NCBI GenBank assembly: GCA_963750995.1
Contig: CAVVST010000002.1
Span: 558,001-622,000 of the forward strand
DNA from: CAVVST01 sp963750995
Lineage (GTDB): Bacteria > Acidobacteriota > Vicinamibacteria > Vicinamibacterales > UBA2999
Direction: 5' to 3'
Length of the DNA stretch: 64,000 nt
Shown piece by piece: positions 28,493 through 39,837 of the stretch (its first letter is position 1; each line of letters opens with the position of its first letter). A program made the translations under genes and the position numbers. The notes under the pieces are model-generated. The model was given only the letters and a program-made list of their open reading frames with translations, searched no databases and was not told the DNA's origin.

Positions 28493-30292
28493 CTAATCCA
28501 GGTGTGCACGCTCCGAATCGCCCATCTCGACCTTGCCCGCAGGAAAATACTCCTTCCATCGGCGCGTGACCAGCTGGGCGATGTCCTCCCGGCACGTCAG
28601 TTCCTTGGGAAACCCTGGCTTCAAACGAGCGTCGATCACGACAGGTCCGCGATAGGCGATGTGATTGCGGACGATGCGGCGTTCAGCCGCATGAATGTCG
28701 GCAGCGGGCTCGAACCGCGTAAAGGTGGTCCAGAGGAAGTTCATCGGGCTGGCCGCCGCACGGGCCGGCTGATCGGTGAGCACCACGAGCGGCCAGTCGC
28801 GGAACGCCGCGTCAGCCGCGAGCCTGGCGGCGGCGCCCCGATCGGCTTCGAACCCCGGGACGCCCACGACCAGGCATCCCCCGCAGAAGACGCGGACATC
28901 ACTGACGCCCGAAGGCAGAGTCACGGCGCTGAACTGTCGCGGCAACTCGCGCACCGGATCGCCGAGGCCAAGCCACACGCCCTTCGACCCTTCGTTGACC
29001 GCCGGACCCGTGTAGTCGAGCGTATCCATCGACAGGTTCGAGAAGACGTACAGGTCGGTCTCTGAATTCGTCCGCGCCAGGATGTGTTCGAGCGTCTTGC
29101 GAAAGTCGCGCACATCGACGTCACGATCGGTGACGAGCAGGAATTTCGTCAGCGAGAGCTGCCCTTCGCCGAGGATCCGGAACGCGCTTGCCATCGCTTC
29201 GCGCCGGTAGCGTTGTTTGACGACGGCGGCGGCGAGCGAATGGTACCCAGTCTCGCCGTACGACCAGAGGCGCTCGACCGCGGGCATGACGAGCGGAAAG
29301 AGCGGCGAGAGCAGGTCCTGCAGCAGGTCGCCGATGAAGAAATCCTCCTGCCTGGGCTTGCCCACGACGGTGGCCGGGAAAATGGCATCGGCTCGATGCG
29401 CGATCCGCTGCACCTCGAACACCGGATAGTCGTGTTGGAGCGAGTAGTAGCCGTAGTGGTCGCCGAAGGGACCTTCGGGCTGGCGCGTGTGCGGCGGCAC
29501 CTCCCCGATCAGCGCGAACTCGGCGGTCGCCATCAGCGGGTGCGGCCCGTAGCCGTGCACCTGCGGCAGCCGCTCTCCCGCGATGAGCGAGGCGAGCAGC
29601 AGTTCCGGCACGTTCTCGGGAAGCGGGGCCACCGCCGCGAGGATCATCGCGGGTGGGCCGCCCAGGAACACGGTCGCAGGGAGCCGCTGGCCGCGCGCCT
29701 CGGCGACGGCATAGTGATACCCCCCTCCCTTCCCGATCTGCCAGTGCATCCCCGTCGTCCTCTGGCTGTGCACCTGCATGCGGTACATCCCGAGGTTGTG
29801 GCCGCGGCGATCGGGATGGGTGGTGTAGACGAGAGGGAGGGTGATGAACGGCCCGCCGTCTTCGGGCCAGCAGGTCAGCGCGGGCAGCCGATCGAGCCGG
29901 ACGGTCGCAGTGTTGCGTTCGACGATGGGGCCTTTTGCGACGCGCCGGGTGCCGAGTTTGATCAACTCACCGGCGACGTCGCGCGCACCCCACAGGCCGG
30001 CGGCGCTGGGCGGCAGCAGCGTCTCAGCGAGCTCGACGAGCCGGCGGACGAGACGCACGGGCCGTTCGCCGAAGGCCAGCTCCGCCCGCCGGGCCGTGCC
30101 AAAGAGATTGGTGACGAGCCGGAAATCAGAAGCCGCGACGTTGGTGAAGATCAGCGCCGGGCCGCCGGCCGCGATTACGCGCCGATGAATTTCCGCGGCT
30201 TCGAGACGCGGATCGACCGCCGCCTCCACCGTGACGACGTCGTCATCACGGCGGAGCCGGTCGAGGAATGCCCGCAGATCCGGAAAAGACAA
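28493..30292 (-). CDS. UbiD-family decarboxylase
   Basis: A 599-residue member of the UbiD family, which uses prenylated FMN to decarboxylate aromatic or unsaturated acids. Blocks include TLPLVYTTHPDRRGHNLGMYRMQ, GYHYAVAEARGQRLP, AEFALIGEVPPHTRQPEGPFGDHYGYYS (the conserved E-G-P-F-G-D-H segment near the active site) and PVFEVQRIAHR. The length suits the long group that includes futalosine-pathway menaquinone decarboxylases, but the quinone role is unproved. The start directly abuts the DinB stop. Confidence 0.9.
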   Translation of the reverse strand: MSFPDLRAFLDRLRRDDDVVTVEAAVDPRLEAAEIHRRVIAAGGPALIFTNVAASDFRLVTNLFGTARRAELAFGERPVRLVRRLVELAETLLPPSAAGLWGARDVAGELIKLGTRRVAKGPIVERNTATVRLDRLPALTCWPEDGGPFITLPLVYTTHPDRRGHNLGMYRMQVHSQRTTGMHWQIGKGGGYHYAVAEARGQRLPATVFLGGPPAMILAAVAPLPENVPELLLASLIAGERLPQVHGYGPHPLMATAEFALIGEVPPHTRQPEGPFGDHYGYYSLQHDYPVFEVQRIAHRADAIFPATVVGKPRQEDFFIGDLLQDLLSPLFPLVMPAVERLWSYGETGYHSLAAAVVKQRYRREAMASAFRILGEGQLSLTKFLLVTDRDVDVRDFRKTLEHILARTNSETDLYVFSNLSMDTLDYTGPAVNEGSKGVWLGLGDPVRELPRQFSAVTLPSGVSDVRVFCGGCLVVGVPGFEADRGAAARLAADAAFRDWPLVVLTDQPARAAASPMNFLWTTFTRFEPAADIHAAERRIVRNHIAYRGPVVIDARLKPGFPKELTCREDIAQLVTRRWKEYFPAGKVEMGDSERAHLD

Positions 30293-30811
30293 CTAGGTCG
30301 TCGCGGCCTTTTCGGAATCGGCGCTCGGTCCGTAGATATCCGGGACCTTCGATCCCATCGCACGCAGGTAGGCGGCAAGCTGGCCGCGGTGATGGACGCT
30401 GTGGTTGTTCGCGAAGCCGATGAAGCGGACGCGGGGCCACTCGAACATGCCGAAGAAGCTGAGCGGCTCGACCAGCTTGTCGCCCGGGAGCCCGCGCAGC
30501 GCCCGGAGTTTCTCCGGGAACGTCTTGTTGTAGAACGCCTCCAGGTCGGCGGCGTTCTTGAACTGGGCTTCGGCCTGCTTGACGCCCTCAGGGTTCCAGT
30601 CGAACTTGCCGTTGATGATGCTGTCGATGAACCAGACGTCGGCCGTGGCGATGTGGGTTGCGATCTCCCAGGCGGTTCGCGACTTCGCGTCGGGCTTGTA
30701 TTCGCGGTTGCCGTTGCCGACCGCGCTGAGCACCTGGCAGGTGCCGCGGGCCTCGCCCTCCCAGACGGTGATCATCATGTCGGCGGCGGCTTTTGCGTGT
30801 TCGGGATTCAT
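30293..30811 (-). CDS. DinB-family metal-binding protein
   Basis: A 172-residue four-helix DinB fold. Putative metal ligands are His in AWEIATHIATADVWFI and HHRGQLAAYLRAMG near the C-terminus (NNHSVHHRGQLAAYLRA). Members are often thiol-dependent transferases or stress-related proteins; the specific role is unknown. It is the first gene of the seven-gene minus-strand run and is separated from ettA by 37 bases. Confidence 0.85.
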   Translation of the reverse strand: MNPEHAKAAADMMITVWEGEARGTCQVLSAVGNGNREYKPDAKSRTAWEIATHIATADVWFIDSIINGKFDWNPEGVKQAEAQFKNAADLEAFYNKTFPEKLRALRGLPGDKLVEPLSFFGMFEWPRVRFIGFANNHSVHHRGQLAAYLRAMGSKVPDIYGPSADSEKAATT

Positions 30812-30848
30812 ATGACCTCCACGGCAGGTCCGCGTCGCGCAGCCTGCC

Positions 30849-32519
<1,671 letters not shown>

Positions 32520-32575
32520 CGATCCTTGGTGGGTTGCGAAACCGTGAGTATATCAGGCGCGACGGCCCGACAGTC

Positions 32576-33271
32576 TCAGTCAACCGCCAGATACACGCGC
32601 TCGTCGAGGGGGCTGCCGGAGATTGGCTGGAGCACGTCGCGGTACTGCCTGGTATGCGCCGCGGCGGCGTGGGCGTCGAGCGCCGCCTGGTTCGCCCAGC
32701 TCTCGACGACGGTGAAATGGTTCGCGCGCATCGCGTGCTGGAGCACGTCGAATCGCAGGTTTCCCTGCTCCTTCCGGCTGGCCTCGGCGAGCTGACCGAG
32801 CATCGCCGGAGCACCCGCCAATCCAGCGCCGCCGCCGCCGATGTCGACGTGCGAGACGACGTGGACCGTGGCGCCGGCGGCCGGCCTGGCCATCGCCACG
32901 TGGAGGGCCTTGTACGGGCGCTGGTCGTAGCCGCTGACACGCACCTTGCTCATCGCCTGCTGAAACTGTTTCGTGGCGGCGCTGCCGGCATGGCCGTCAG
33001 CCGCGCCTTGATCGCGCCACTCCTCGACGATGACGAAGTGGGCCGGGCGGCCGACCTGCTCCACGATGTCGATCCGCACGTGCCCGCCTTCTTTGCTGCT
33101 CGCGTCCCGGTACGCCTTCAGCGCGCTGACCGCGGCCGATCGCCCCGACGACATGACGTCCACATACGCAACCGCGTAGACCGTGGACTCGGCCGGCGAC
33201 TGTGTGTAAAGCGGCGCCACAGCCGCGACCACCGCGAGCACGGCCAGCCAGGGACGAATCGGATGACGCAT
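32576..33271 (-). CDS. exported protein with two ABM-type domains
   Basis: A protein of about 231 residues with a signal peptide (MRHPIRPWLAVLAVVAAVAPLYT) and two tandem ferredoxin-like antibiotic-biosynthesis-monooxygenase domains. The first is near ALKAYRDASSKEGGHVRIDI..FVIVEEW; the second repeats it as LGQLAEASRKEQGNLRFDV..FTVVESW. Cytosolic members act as cofactor-free quinol monooxygenases; an exported double version is less usual. It ends 4 bases before nothing of its own strand and starts 4 bases after the M16 stop, so it is cotranscribed with that peptidase. Confidence 0.78.
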   Translation of the reverse strand: MRHPIRPWLAVLAVVAAVAPLYTQSPAESTVYAVAYVDVMSSGRSAAVSALKAYRDASSKEGGHVRIDIVEQVGRPAHFVIVEEWRDQGAADGHAGSAATKQFQQAMSKVRVSGYDQRPYKALHVAMARPAAGATVHVVSHVDIGGGGAGLAGAPAMLGQLAEASRKEQGNLRFDVLQHAMRANHFTVVESWANQAALDAHAAAAHTRQYRDVLQPISGSPLDERVYLAVD

Positions 33272-33275
33272 ATTC

Positions 33276-36086
33276 TCAGCGCGCCGCCACTGGCTGCGGC
33301 ACATTCTCCGGCATCAACGTGACGACGGCGTAGCGGTCCTGCGGGAAATACCTGCGGACCACCGAATGAACGTTGTCGGTCGTGAGCGAGGCGGCGCGAT
33401 CGAGCCGCCTGAGGATCCCCTTCGGATCGCGCTCGAGCAGGTGCATCGCCTGCAGCGAATTGAGCCAGTAGCCGTTCTGCCGCAGCGACGTCTCGAGCTC
33501 CCGCTTCTCGGTTTCCTTGACCACGTTCAACTCGGTCTCGGTCGGCCCGTCGCGGCGCAGCTTCTCTACCTCCGCCATCACCACGTCAGTGAGGCGCTGG
33601 GCATTGTCGGGAGAGCTGCCGAACTGCACCGTGGTCGTGCCGTAGCCCGGCTGCGGCGAGGTGTCGGAGTAGACCACGCCCACGGAATAGGTGCCGCCCA
33701 GCTCCTCGCGCAGCAGGTCGCGCAGCCGCGACTGCAGGATGCTGGCGCCGGCGCGCAGGCGGTGGGTGTCGAGCTCGTCCAGCCCGGTGTCGGAGAAGAA
33801 CATGATCGCCGTCTGGCTGCGCGGCTCCTGCCCTTTGCGTACCGTCTCACGCAGCACCATGCCCGGGAATTTGAGTTCCATGTCGCGCCCCTTCGACACG
33901 GGCTTGCCGGTCGACGGCAGCGTGGCGAGATATGTATCGAGCAGCGGCACGACCTCGTCCACCTTGAAGGCGCCAACGAAGAAGAAGGTGAAGTCCGCGG
34001 CATTTCTGAACCGCTCGGCGTAGAACGCCTGCATCCCCTCTTGGTTGAGGCGATCGACGTCCTCGGTGTGCATCGGCCGCACCGAATAATGATCCATCGT
34101 CGCAACGCTGCGGAGGCGCTCGCCGAAGACCGAGCCAGGGTTCTGCGCCTGGTTCGCCAGGTTCGCGGCCATGCGCGACTTCATGAGGTCGAATGCCTGG
34201 GGGTCGCGGTTCGGCGCGGTGAAATAGAGGTAGACCAGCTGCAGCGCTGCCTCGAGATCACGCGGGGTGCTGCCGCCAGAGATCCCGTGCGTGTAGTTGC
34301 CGATGAACGGGGAGGCGTTGGCAATGCGGCCGGCCAGCACCTTGCCCAGATCGATCGGCGTGAAACCACCGACACCGGCGACGCCGACGAGCGCGGTGCT
34401 CAGCGAGGCGTTCAGGAACTCGGCGGGCGCCGCCAGCGACGCGCCGCCCCGCGCGTAGCCGATGAACTGCACCTGGTCGTTGCGGAAATCGGTGGGCTTG
34501 AGCCACACCTCGACGCCGTTCGAGAGCGTGAGCACGGTGACCCCGAGCTCCGGAATCTCGCGCCGCGACGTGACGGCGCCAGGCGCTGGTTTCTTCGCCA
34601 TCAATTCACGCCCGGCCGTCTCGTCCTTCCACGCAGTGAGCGTCGCCGTGCTGCCGGCACGCATCGCCGCGACCAGGGCCGCTTCGGTGACGGCGGCGAG
34701 ACCCGACTTCTCGGGCGACGACACCAGGACGACGCGATTGGTGTCGCCCAGGAACTCGCCCGCCAGCGCGCTGACCTCGGCAACGGTGATCGTCGGCATG
34801 AACCGCCGCAGCAGCGCGAGCTCGGCATCGATGCCGGGCACCGCTTCGTCGCCGAGGAAGTGACGCAGCAGCTCGGACGCGTGTCCGCCGCTCTGCGCCT
34901 TGTCGCGCTCGTTGTAGGCGCGCTCATAGGTGGCCACCGTGTCGCGCTTGGCGCGATCGAGCTCGGCCTCGCCGAATCCGAACTGGCGGATCCGGGCAAT
35001 TTCCTCTGACAGCGCCGTCAGTCCCTTCTCCACCGCGCCGTCATTCACGCGGGCGGAGACCGTGAACGACTCAACGTCGCGTCCCAGCGTTTCGCCGCCG
35101 GTGGAGGCGCGCAGGAAAGGGGCGTCCGGACGCCGCGCGATCTCGGCGAAGCGCGCGCCCGCCATGTCGTGCACGAGTCCCAGCACCATCGAGCGGCGGT
35201 AGTCGCCGACCGTGCGCAGCGCTTCGAGCGGGCGCTTGTGCGAAATGCTCACCGACGATCCCTGGGCCTCGGGGTCCGAGACGACCACGTAGCGGGTGTC
35301 CTGATGGGCCGGCACGGGGTACACCGGACGCACGGCGGGCGGCCGCGCCGGCAGCGGACCGAAGTGCGTACGGATGAGCGGTTCGACGTCGGCAGGATCG
35401 ATGTCCCCCACCACGATGACCGCCATGCGGTCGGGCCGGTAGAAGTCGCGGTAGAAATCGCGGACGCGCTGCGCCGGGACGCTCTTGAGCAGCTCGGGCA
35501 GCCCGATCGGCAGTCGATCGACGTAGCGCGAGTCGCCGAAGAGACCCTCCATCTGCGCGCCCTGCATGCGGGTGCCTGCGCCCTGGCGTCCGCGCCACTC
35601 CTCGATGACGACGCCACGCTCGCGGTCGATCTCGCTGTCCTCGAGCGCAGCCCCGCCGGCGAAGTCGCTGAGCGCTTCGAAGCCTCGCGTCAGCAGGCCG
35701 TCGCGATCGGTCGGCACCTCCAGCATGTACACCGTTTCGTCGAAGCTGGTGTACGCGTTGACGTCGGCGCCGAAGCGCGACCCGATGGATTCGAGATATT
35801 TCACCAGCTCGCCCGACTTGAAATGCGTCGAGCCGTTGAACGCCATGTGCTCGAGCAGGTGCGCCAGGCCGCGCTGATCGTCGGCCTCGTCAATCGACCC
35901 GGCCTTCACGGCCAGACGTAGCAGCACGCGCGATTCAGGCTCGGTGTTGCGGCGGATGAAGTAGGTCAACCCGTTCGGCAGCGTGCCGGTGCGAACGGCG
36001 GGATCGAGCGGGAGCGGCGAGGAAAGATCCTGCGCGCTCGCGGCCGCGGTGAACAAAACCAGCAGCAGCAGGTATGCTGCGCTCAT
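33276..36086 (-). CDS. secreted M16 (insulinase-family) peptidase
   Basis: A protein of about 936 residues with a signal peptide (MSAAYLLLLVLFTAAASAQ). The zinc site HLLEHMAFNGS is the inverted HxxEH of family M16, with a downstream Glu in the AVDREIERGVVIEEWR-like block (visible as ERGVVIEEWRGR). Two M16 C-terminal domains follow (RPDRMAVIVVGDI; and the second half with TFFFVGAFKVDEVVPLLDTYL). This is the long, single-chain PqqL-like organisation. The ATG at 36086 overlaps the divergent dut start on the other strand. Confidence 0.92.
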   Translation of the reverse strand: MSAAYLLLLVLFTAAASAQDLSSPLPLDPAVRTGTLPNGLTYFIRRNTEPESRVLLRLAVKAGSIDEADDQRGLAHLLEHMAFNGSTHFKSGELVKYLESIGSRFGADVNAYTSFDETVYMLEVPTDRDGLLTRGFEALSDFAGGAALEDSEIDRERGVVIEEWRGRQGAGTRMQGAQMEGLFGDSRYVDRLPIGLPELLKSVPAQRVRDFYRDFYRPDRMAVIVVGDIDPADVEPLIRTHFGPLPARPPAVRPVYPVPAHQDTRYVVVSDPEAQGSSVSISHKRPLEALRTVGDYRRSMVLGLVHDMAGARFAEIARRPDAPFLRASTGGETLGRDVESFTVSARVNDGAVEKGLTALSEEIARIRQFGFGEAELDRAKRDTVATYERAYNERDKAQSGGHASELLRHFLGDEAVPGIDAELALLRRFMPTITVAEVSALAGEFLGDTNRVVLVSSPEKSGLAAVTEAALVAAMRAGSTATLTAWKDETAGRELMAKKPAPGAVTSRREIPELGVTVLTLSNGVEVWLKPTDFRNDQVQFIGYARGGASLAAPAEFLNASLSTALVGVAGVGGFTPIDLGKVLAGRIANASPFIGNYTHGISGGSTPRDLEAALQLVYLYFTAPNRDPQAFDLMKSRMAANLANQAQNPGSVFGERLRSVATMDHYSVRPMHTEDVDRLNQEGMQAFYAERFRNAADFTFFFVGAFKVDEVVPLLDTYLATLPSTGKPVSKGRDMELKFPGMVLRETVRKGQEPRSQTAIMFFSDTGLDELDTHRLRAGASILQSRLRDLLREELGGTYSVGVVYSDTSPQPGYGTTTVQFGSSPDNAQRLTDVVMAEVEKLRRDGPTETELNVVKETEKRELETSLRQNGYWLNSLQAMHLLERDPKGILRRLDRAASLTTDNVHSVVRRYFPQDRYAVVTLMPENVPQPVAAR

Positions 36087-36517
36087 GCGGCTGAAGATAC
36101 GGCGGCTGGATCCCACTATTCCTCTCCCCGGGTATGGCACCGACGAAGCGGCTGGATTCGACCTGGCGGCGGCGCATGATGTGCGGGTGGCGCCTGGACA
36201 GATTGCGCTCGTCAGGACCGGCCTGGTCATCGAGGTGCCGACCGGTCACTTCCTGGGCATTTTCGCCCGAAGCAGCACCCCACTCAAGCGCGGGCTTGAT
36301 GGTGGCCAACGGCGTCGGCGTGATAGATCCGGACTATTCGGGGCCGAATGACGAAGTGATGGTGCAGGTGCTGAATTTCACCGCGTCCGAAGTGACGGTG
36401 CAACGGGGCGACCGCCTCGCCCAGGCGGTGGTCCTGCCGGCCCCCCGGGTGACGTGGGACGAGGTCAGCGAGATTCGGCAGGCGACCCGCGGCGGGTTTG
36501 GAGCGACCGGCAACTGA
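36085..36517 (+). CDS. dut: dUTP diphosphatase (one frameshift)
   Basis: Trimeric dUTPase splits dUTP to dUMP and pyrophosphate, keeping uracil out of DNA and supplying dTMP precursor. MRLKIRRLDPTIPLPGYGTD, AAGFDLAAA (motif 1), RSSTPLKRGL (motif 2), GVGVIDPDYSG (motif 3), RGDRLAQAVV (motif 4) and RGGFGATG (motif 5) are all present. Motifs 1-2 and 3-5 lie in different frames; one extra base near 36296 between KRGL and MVANGVG explains this. The total length of about 144 residues is normal. The pol IV gene follows after 2 bases. Confidence 0.93.
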
Positions 36518-36519
36518 CC

Positions 36520-37620
36520 GTGCACCGCATCCTCCACGTGGACATGGACGCGTTCTACGCGTCCGTTGAACAGCGCGACAACCCCGACCTCCGCGGGCGG
36601 CCGGTCGCCGTCGGCGGCGACCCCGACAAGCGCGGCGTCGTCGCCGCCGCCAGCTACGAGGCGCGGACGTTCGGCGTTCGGTCGGCCATTCCGATGGCGC
36701 GCGCCGTGCGCCTCTGCCCGTCGCTGGTGATCGTGCGGCCGGACTTCACCAAGTATCGCGCCGTGTCGCAGCAGGTCTTCGAGATCTATCGCCGCGTCAC
36801 GCCGCTCGTCGAGCCGCTGTCGCTCGACGAAGCCTACCTCGACGTCACCGAGAACTCGTGGGGTGAAACGCTCGGTATGAACGTCGCGCGCCGCCTGAAG
36901 GACGAGATTCGCGCCGTCACGGGGCTGACGGCATCGGCCGGCGTGGCGCCTAACAAGTTCCTGGCAAAGATCGCATCAGGCTGGCAGAAACCCGACGGCC
37001 TGACCGTGATCGCGCCGGAACGCGTCGAGACGTTCTTGCAGGGACTTCCGGTCGACGCGTTATGGGGCGTCGGGCCCGGTCACTGCCCGGAAACTGCGGG
37101 CGCGCGGGATCGACAAGCTCATCGATGTTCGAACCGCGGATCCTGCCGTGCTGCGAGAAACGGTCGGCTCGCTCGCCGAGTGGCTGCAGCAACTCGCGCA
37201 GGGGATCGACGACCGGCCGGTCGTGTCGGAGCACGAGCCGAAGTCGTCCGGCAGCGAGAACACCTTCGCGCACGACCTGACCGACCTCGACGAGATCCGC
37301 AAAGAGATCCGGGAAATGGCCGGCGACGCCGCGGCCTGGCTGGTGCGTCACGAGCTGCTACGCCCGGACCGTCACGATCAAGGTCCGGTACCACGACTTC
37401 ACGACGATCACCCGCAGTCACACCGACGCCGCGACCCGCGACACCGACAGCGTCGTGCAAACGCGCGCTCGATCTGCTGGAGAAAACCGAAGCGGGTACG
37501 AGGCCGATCCGACTGTTCGGCGTCAGCGTGCAGAACCTGAGCGCGACGCTGATGGAGCCGCCGGCAGACCCACAAGCGCGGCTGCCGTTCGAGGCTACGG
37601 AAGAACACGCACCCGCGTAA
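36520..37620 (+). CDS. dinB: DNA polymerase IV (three frameshifts)
   Basis: A Y-family translesion polymerase. HVDMDAFYASVE (first metal Asp), VVAAASYEARTFGVRSAIPM, PLSLDEAYLDVT (catalytic D-E) and VAPNKFLAKIASGWQKPDG are intact in the first frame. The thumb and little-finger regions continue in other frames as RARGIDKLIDVR, LTDLDEIRKEI, TIKVRYHDFTTITRS and ARLPFEATEEH. Shifts near 37080, 37360 and 37460 restore one protein of about 366 residues. The start is the GTG at 36520, 2 bases after dut. The end overlaps the convergent cyclophilin gene by 26 bases. Confidence 0.9.
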   Translation: MHRILHVDMDAFYASVEQRDNPDLRGRPVAVGGDPDKRGVVAAASYEARTFGVRSAIPMARAVRLCPSLVIVRPDFTKYRAVSQQVFEIYRRVTPLVEPLSLDEAYLDVTENSWGETLGMNVARRLKDEIRAVTGLTASAGVAPNKFLAKIASGWQKPDGLTVIAPERVETFLQGLPVDALWGVGPGHCPETAGARDRQAHRCSNRGSCRAARNGRLARRVAAATRAGDRRPAGRVGARAEVVRQREHLRARPDRPRRDPQRDPGNGRRRRGLAGASRAATPGPSRSRSGTTTSRRSPAVTPTPRPATPTASCKRALDLLEKTEAGTRPIRLFGVSVQNLSATLMEPPADPQARLPFEATEEHAPA

Positions 37621-38691
37621 CCTCGATGCGCTCGACCGGCGCTTCGCCGTTGACCGCAACCGCCTCGATCTTGTCAATCACATCGCGGCCGTCGACCACT
37701 CGCCCGAACACCGTGTATTGATTGTCGAGTCCCTGTTGGCGCGACAACACGATGAAGAACGACGAGGTGGCGCTCGCCAGGATTCTCGCCCCGCGCCATC
37801 GACAGGATGCCGCGGTCGTGCGGTGTCTTGTTGAACTCGGGTTGCATGGCGCGCACGTAAACCGTCTGCTTCTCGTCGAGCGGCTCTTTCCGGCTGGGCA
37901 GGAAGCCGCCTTGAATGACGAAGCCCTTGGCCACGCGATGGAACGCCGTGCCGTCGTAGACGCCGCTCGCCGCCATACGAAGGAAGCTGCGCACGTGGTT
38001 CGGCGCCCGGTCGGCAAACAATTCAGCCGTCATGTTCCCGATCGACGTCTCGATCACGACGCGGTGCTTCGACAGCTGGTCCGGCGTCTCGTCCGCGAAC
38101 GGCTCCGGTTCGGGCGCCGGCTTATCGCGGATGGACGCCTTCTTGATCTCGATGCGCTCGGCCGGAACATTGTTCGCGTCAGACGGACTGGTGGAAATCT
38201 TCTGCGCCACGACGATCCCTTCGGCAACCCGCGCAAAGATCGTGTACTGGCCGTCGAGCGCCGCCTGGTCGGTGATGTCGATGAAGAACTGCGATCCCGC
38301 GCTGTCGCGGCGCCCGGGAACGAGCACCGCCGAGACGGCGCCGCGTGTCTGCTTCTCGCTGTTCGCCTCGAAGCGCAGCTGGTTGAGCCCGCCCTGCCCG
38401 TACTTCGCCTGCTGCGCGGGATCCTTCGAAAGCGGATCGCCGCCCTGGATGATGCCCATCGCGATCACCCGGTGAAACGTGGTCCCGTCGTAGGCGCCCT
38501 CGCGGATGCGGGTGATGAAGTGCGCGACGTGGTTCGGCGCGGCGTCGGCCAGGAGATCCATGACGATCGTGCCGTAGGACGTCTCGAGCACCGCCTGCTT
38601 GTTCCGCATCGTCCTCGGGGGGGATCGTCGAGGTGAAGAACGTCTGCGGAGGCGCCTGGAGGAGAGCGAAGAGCGTCAGGGCGATCAGCAT
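37595..38691 (-). CDS. exported peptidyl-prolyl isomerase with two cyclophilin domains (two frameshifts)
   Basis: Two cyclophilin domains in tandem. Domain 1: ETSYGTIVMDLLADAAPNHV, FHRVIAMGIIQGGDP, SAGSQFFIDI. Domain 2: ETSIGNMTAELFADRAPNHV, FHRVAKGFVIQGG, ILSMARGANP.ASATSSFFIV, YTVFGRVVDG. A hydrophobic leader MLIALTLFALLQAPPQ at 38691 is joined to domain 1 through a run of seven Gs (38614-38620) that must lose or gain a base, and a second shift is needed near 37790 in domain 2. It likely catalyses proline isomerisation during folding of exported proteins. Confidence 0.87.
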
Positions 38692-38735
38692 GGGCCGATT
38701 ATCACCTACCTTTCTTGACCACGACGGCGCGACGG

Positions 38736-39812
38736 TCACGACGGGACACTGCCTTTTCGTCGTGGTCGTCGTGACGTCGTGGTTTTTCTCGCGCGGCGCT
38801 TCTCGTCGAGCTGGGCGCGTTCGTCCTGCTGGCGCGCGAGGGACGCCAGCTCGTCCTGCAGCCGGAGGTAGCTCTCGAGGCGCGCCGCGTCGATCCGTCC
38901 GGCTGCCGCCGCGTCCTTCACCGCGCACCGCGGCTCGCCGCGATGCCGGCAATCGGTGAAGTGGCAGCCGGCGGCAAGCGCCTCGATGTCGTCGAACGTT
39001 TCGCGCACGGCGTCGCCGACGTCCCAGAGCTGCAGTTCGCGCATCCCCGGCGTGTCGATCATCAGGCCGCCGTTGGGCAGGACGACCAGTTCGCGATGGA
39101 TCGTGGTGTGCCGGCCTTTGGAGTCGGCGCTCCGGACCTCGCGCGTTTTCTGCACGTCCTGGCCGACGAGCCGGTTGATGATCGTGCTCTTCCCGACCCC
39201 GGATGATCCGAGCAGCGCGCCGGTTCGGCCGTGCGTGAGGTAGGCCGCAACGAGATCGAGCCCCTCATTCCGCTTCGGGCTGACGACGTGGACCGGCAGC
39301 TCGCCGGTCACGGAGCCGACCTCGGCCGCCTGCGCGTCGAGGTTGGCGGCCAGGTCAGGCTTGGTCAGCAGGACGACCGGGGCGGCGCCGCTCTCGCGCG
39401 CGAGCAGCAGGTAGCGCTCGAGGCGCCGCAGGCTGAAGTCGCCGTCGAGCGCCATCACGATGAACACGACGTCCACGTTGGCGGCTACCACCTGCTCGTC
39501 GGTGACGGCGCCTGCCATCTTTCGCGAGAACCAGCTCCGCCGAGGAAGCACGGCGACGATCGCCGCCTGGGTGTCGTCGCGCCGCCGGCGGATAACCACC
39601 CAGTCGCCGACTGCGGGGAGGGCGCTGCGGCTGGCAGCCTGATGTTTGAGCCGGCCCGACGCGGTGGCCTCGAGTTCGCCGTCGCCCGCCCAGACACGGT
39701 AGATGTGGTTGAACTCGATGACGACGCGCGCAGGCTCGACGCCGGACGTCGCGGCGAACGCCTCGAACGCCTTTGCCGCGGTCTCGTCCCACCCCATCTC
39801 GGCCAGTCTCAT
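38736..39812 (-). CDS. rsgA: ribosome small-subunit GTPase RsgA
   Basis: A 358-residue circularly permuted GTPase that checks 30S maturation. An N-terminal OB domain (VWAGDGELEATASGRLK) is followed by the permuted G motifs: LTKPDL (G4), GSSGVGKSTIINRL (G1), T in GRHTTIHREL (G2) and DTPGMREL (G3). The C-terminal zinc finger is CHFTDCRHRGEPRCAV. The tail is basic (RRARKTTTSRRPRRKG), as often seen in RNA-binding proteins. The start could also be the Met six residues in. It diverges from DUF1499 by 25 bases. Confidence 0.94.
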   Translation of the reverse strand: MRLAEMGWDETAAKAFEAFAATSGVEPARVVIEFNHIYRVWAGDGELEATASGRLKHQAASRSALPAVGDWVVIRRRRDDTQAAIVAVLPRRSWFSRKMAGAVTDEQVVAANVDVVFIVMALDGDFSLRRLERYLLLARESGAAPVVLLTKPDLAANLDAQAAEVGSVTGELPVHVVSPKRNEGLDLVAAYLTHGRTGALLGSSGVGKSTIINRLVGQDVQKTREVRSADSKGRHTTIHRELVVLPNGGLMIDTPGMRELQLWDVGDAVRETFDDIEALAAGCHFTDCRHRGEPRCAVKDAAAAGRIDAARLESYLRLQDELASLARQQDERAQLDEKRRARKTTTSRRPRRKGSVPS

Positions 39813-39837
39813 TGAGGAAAGCCTACAATACGCTTCA

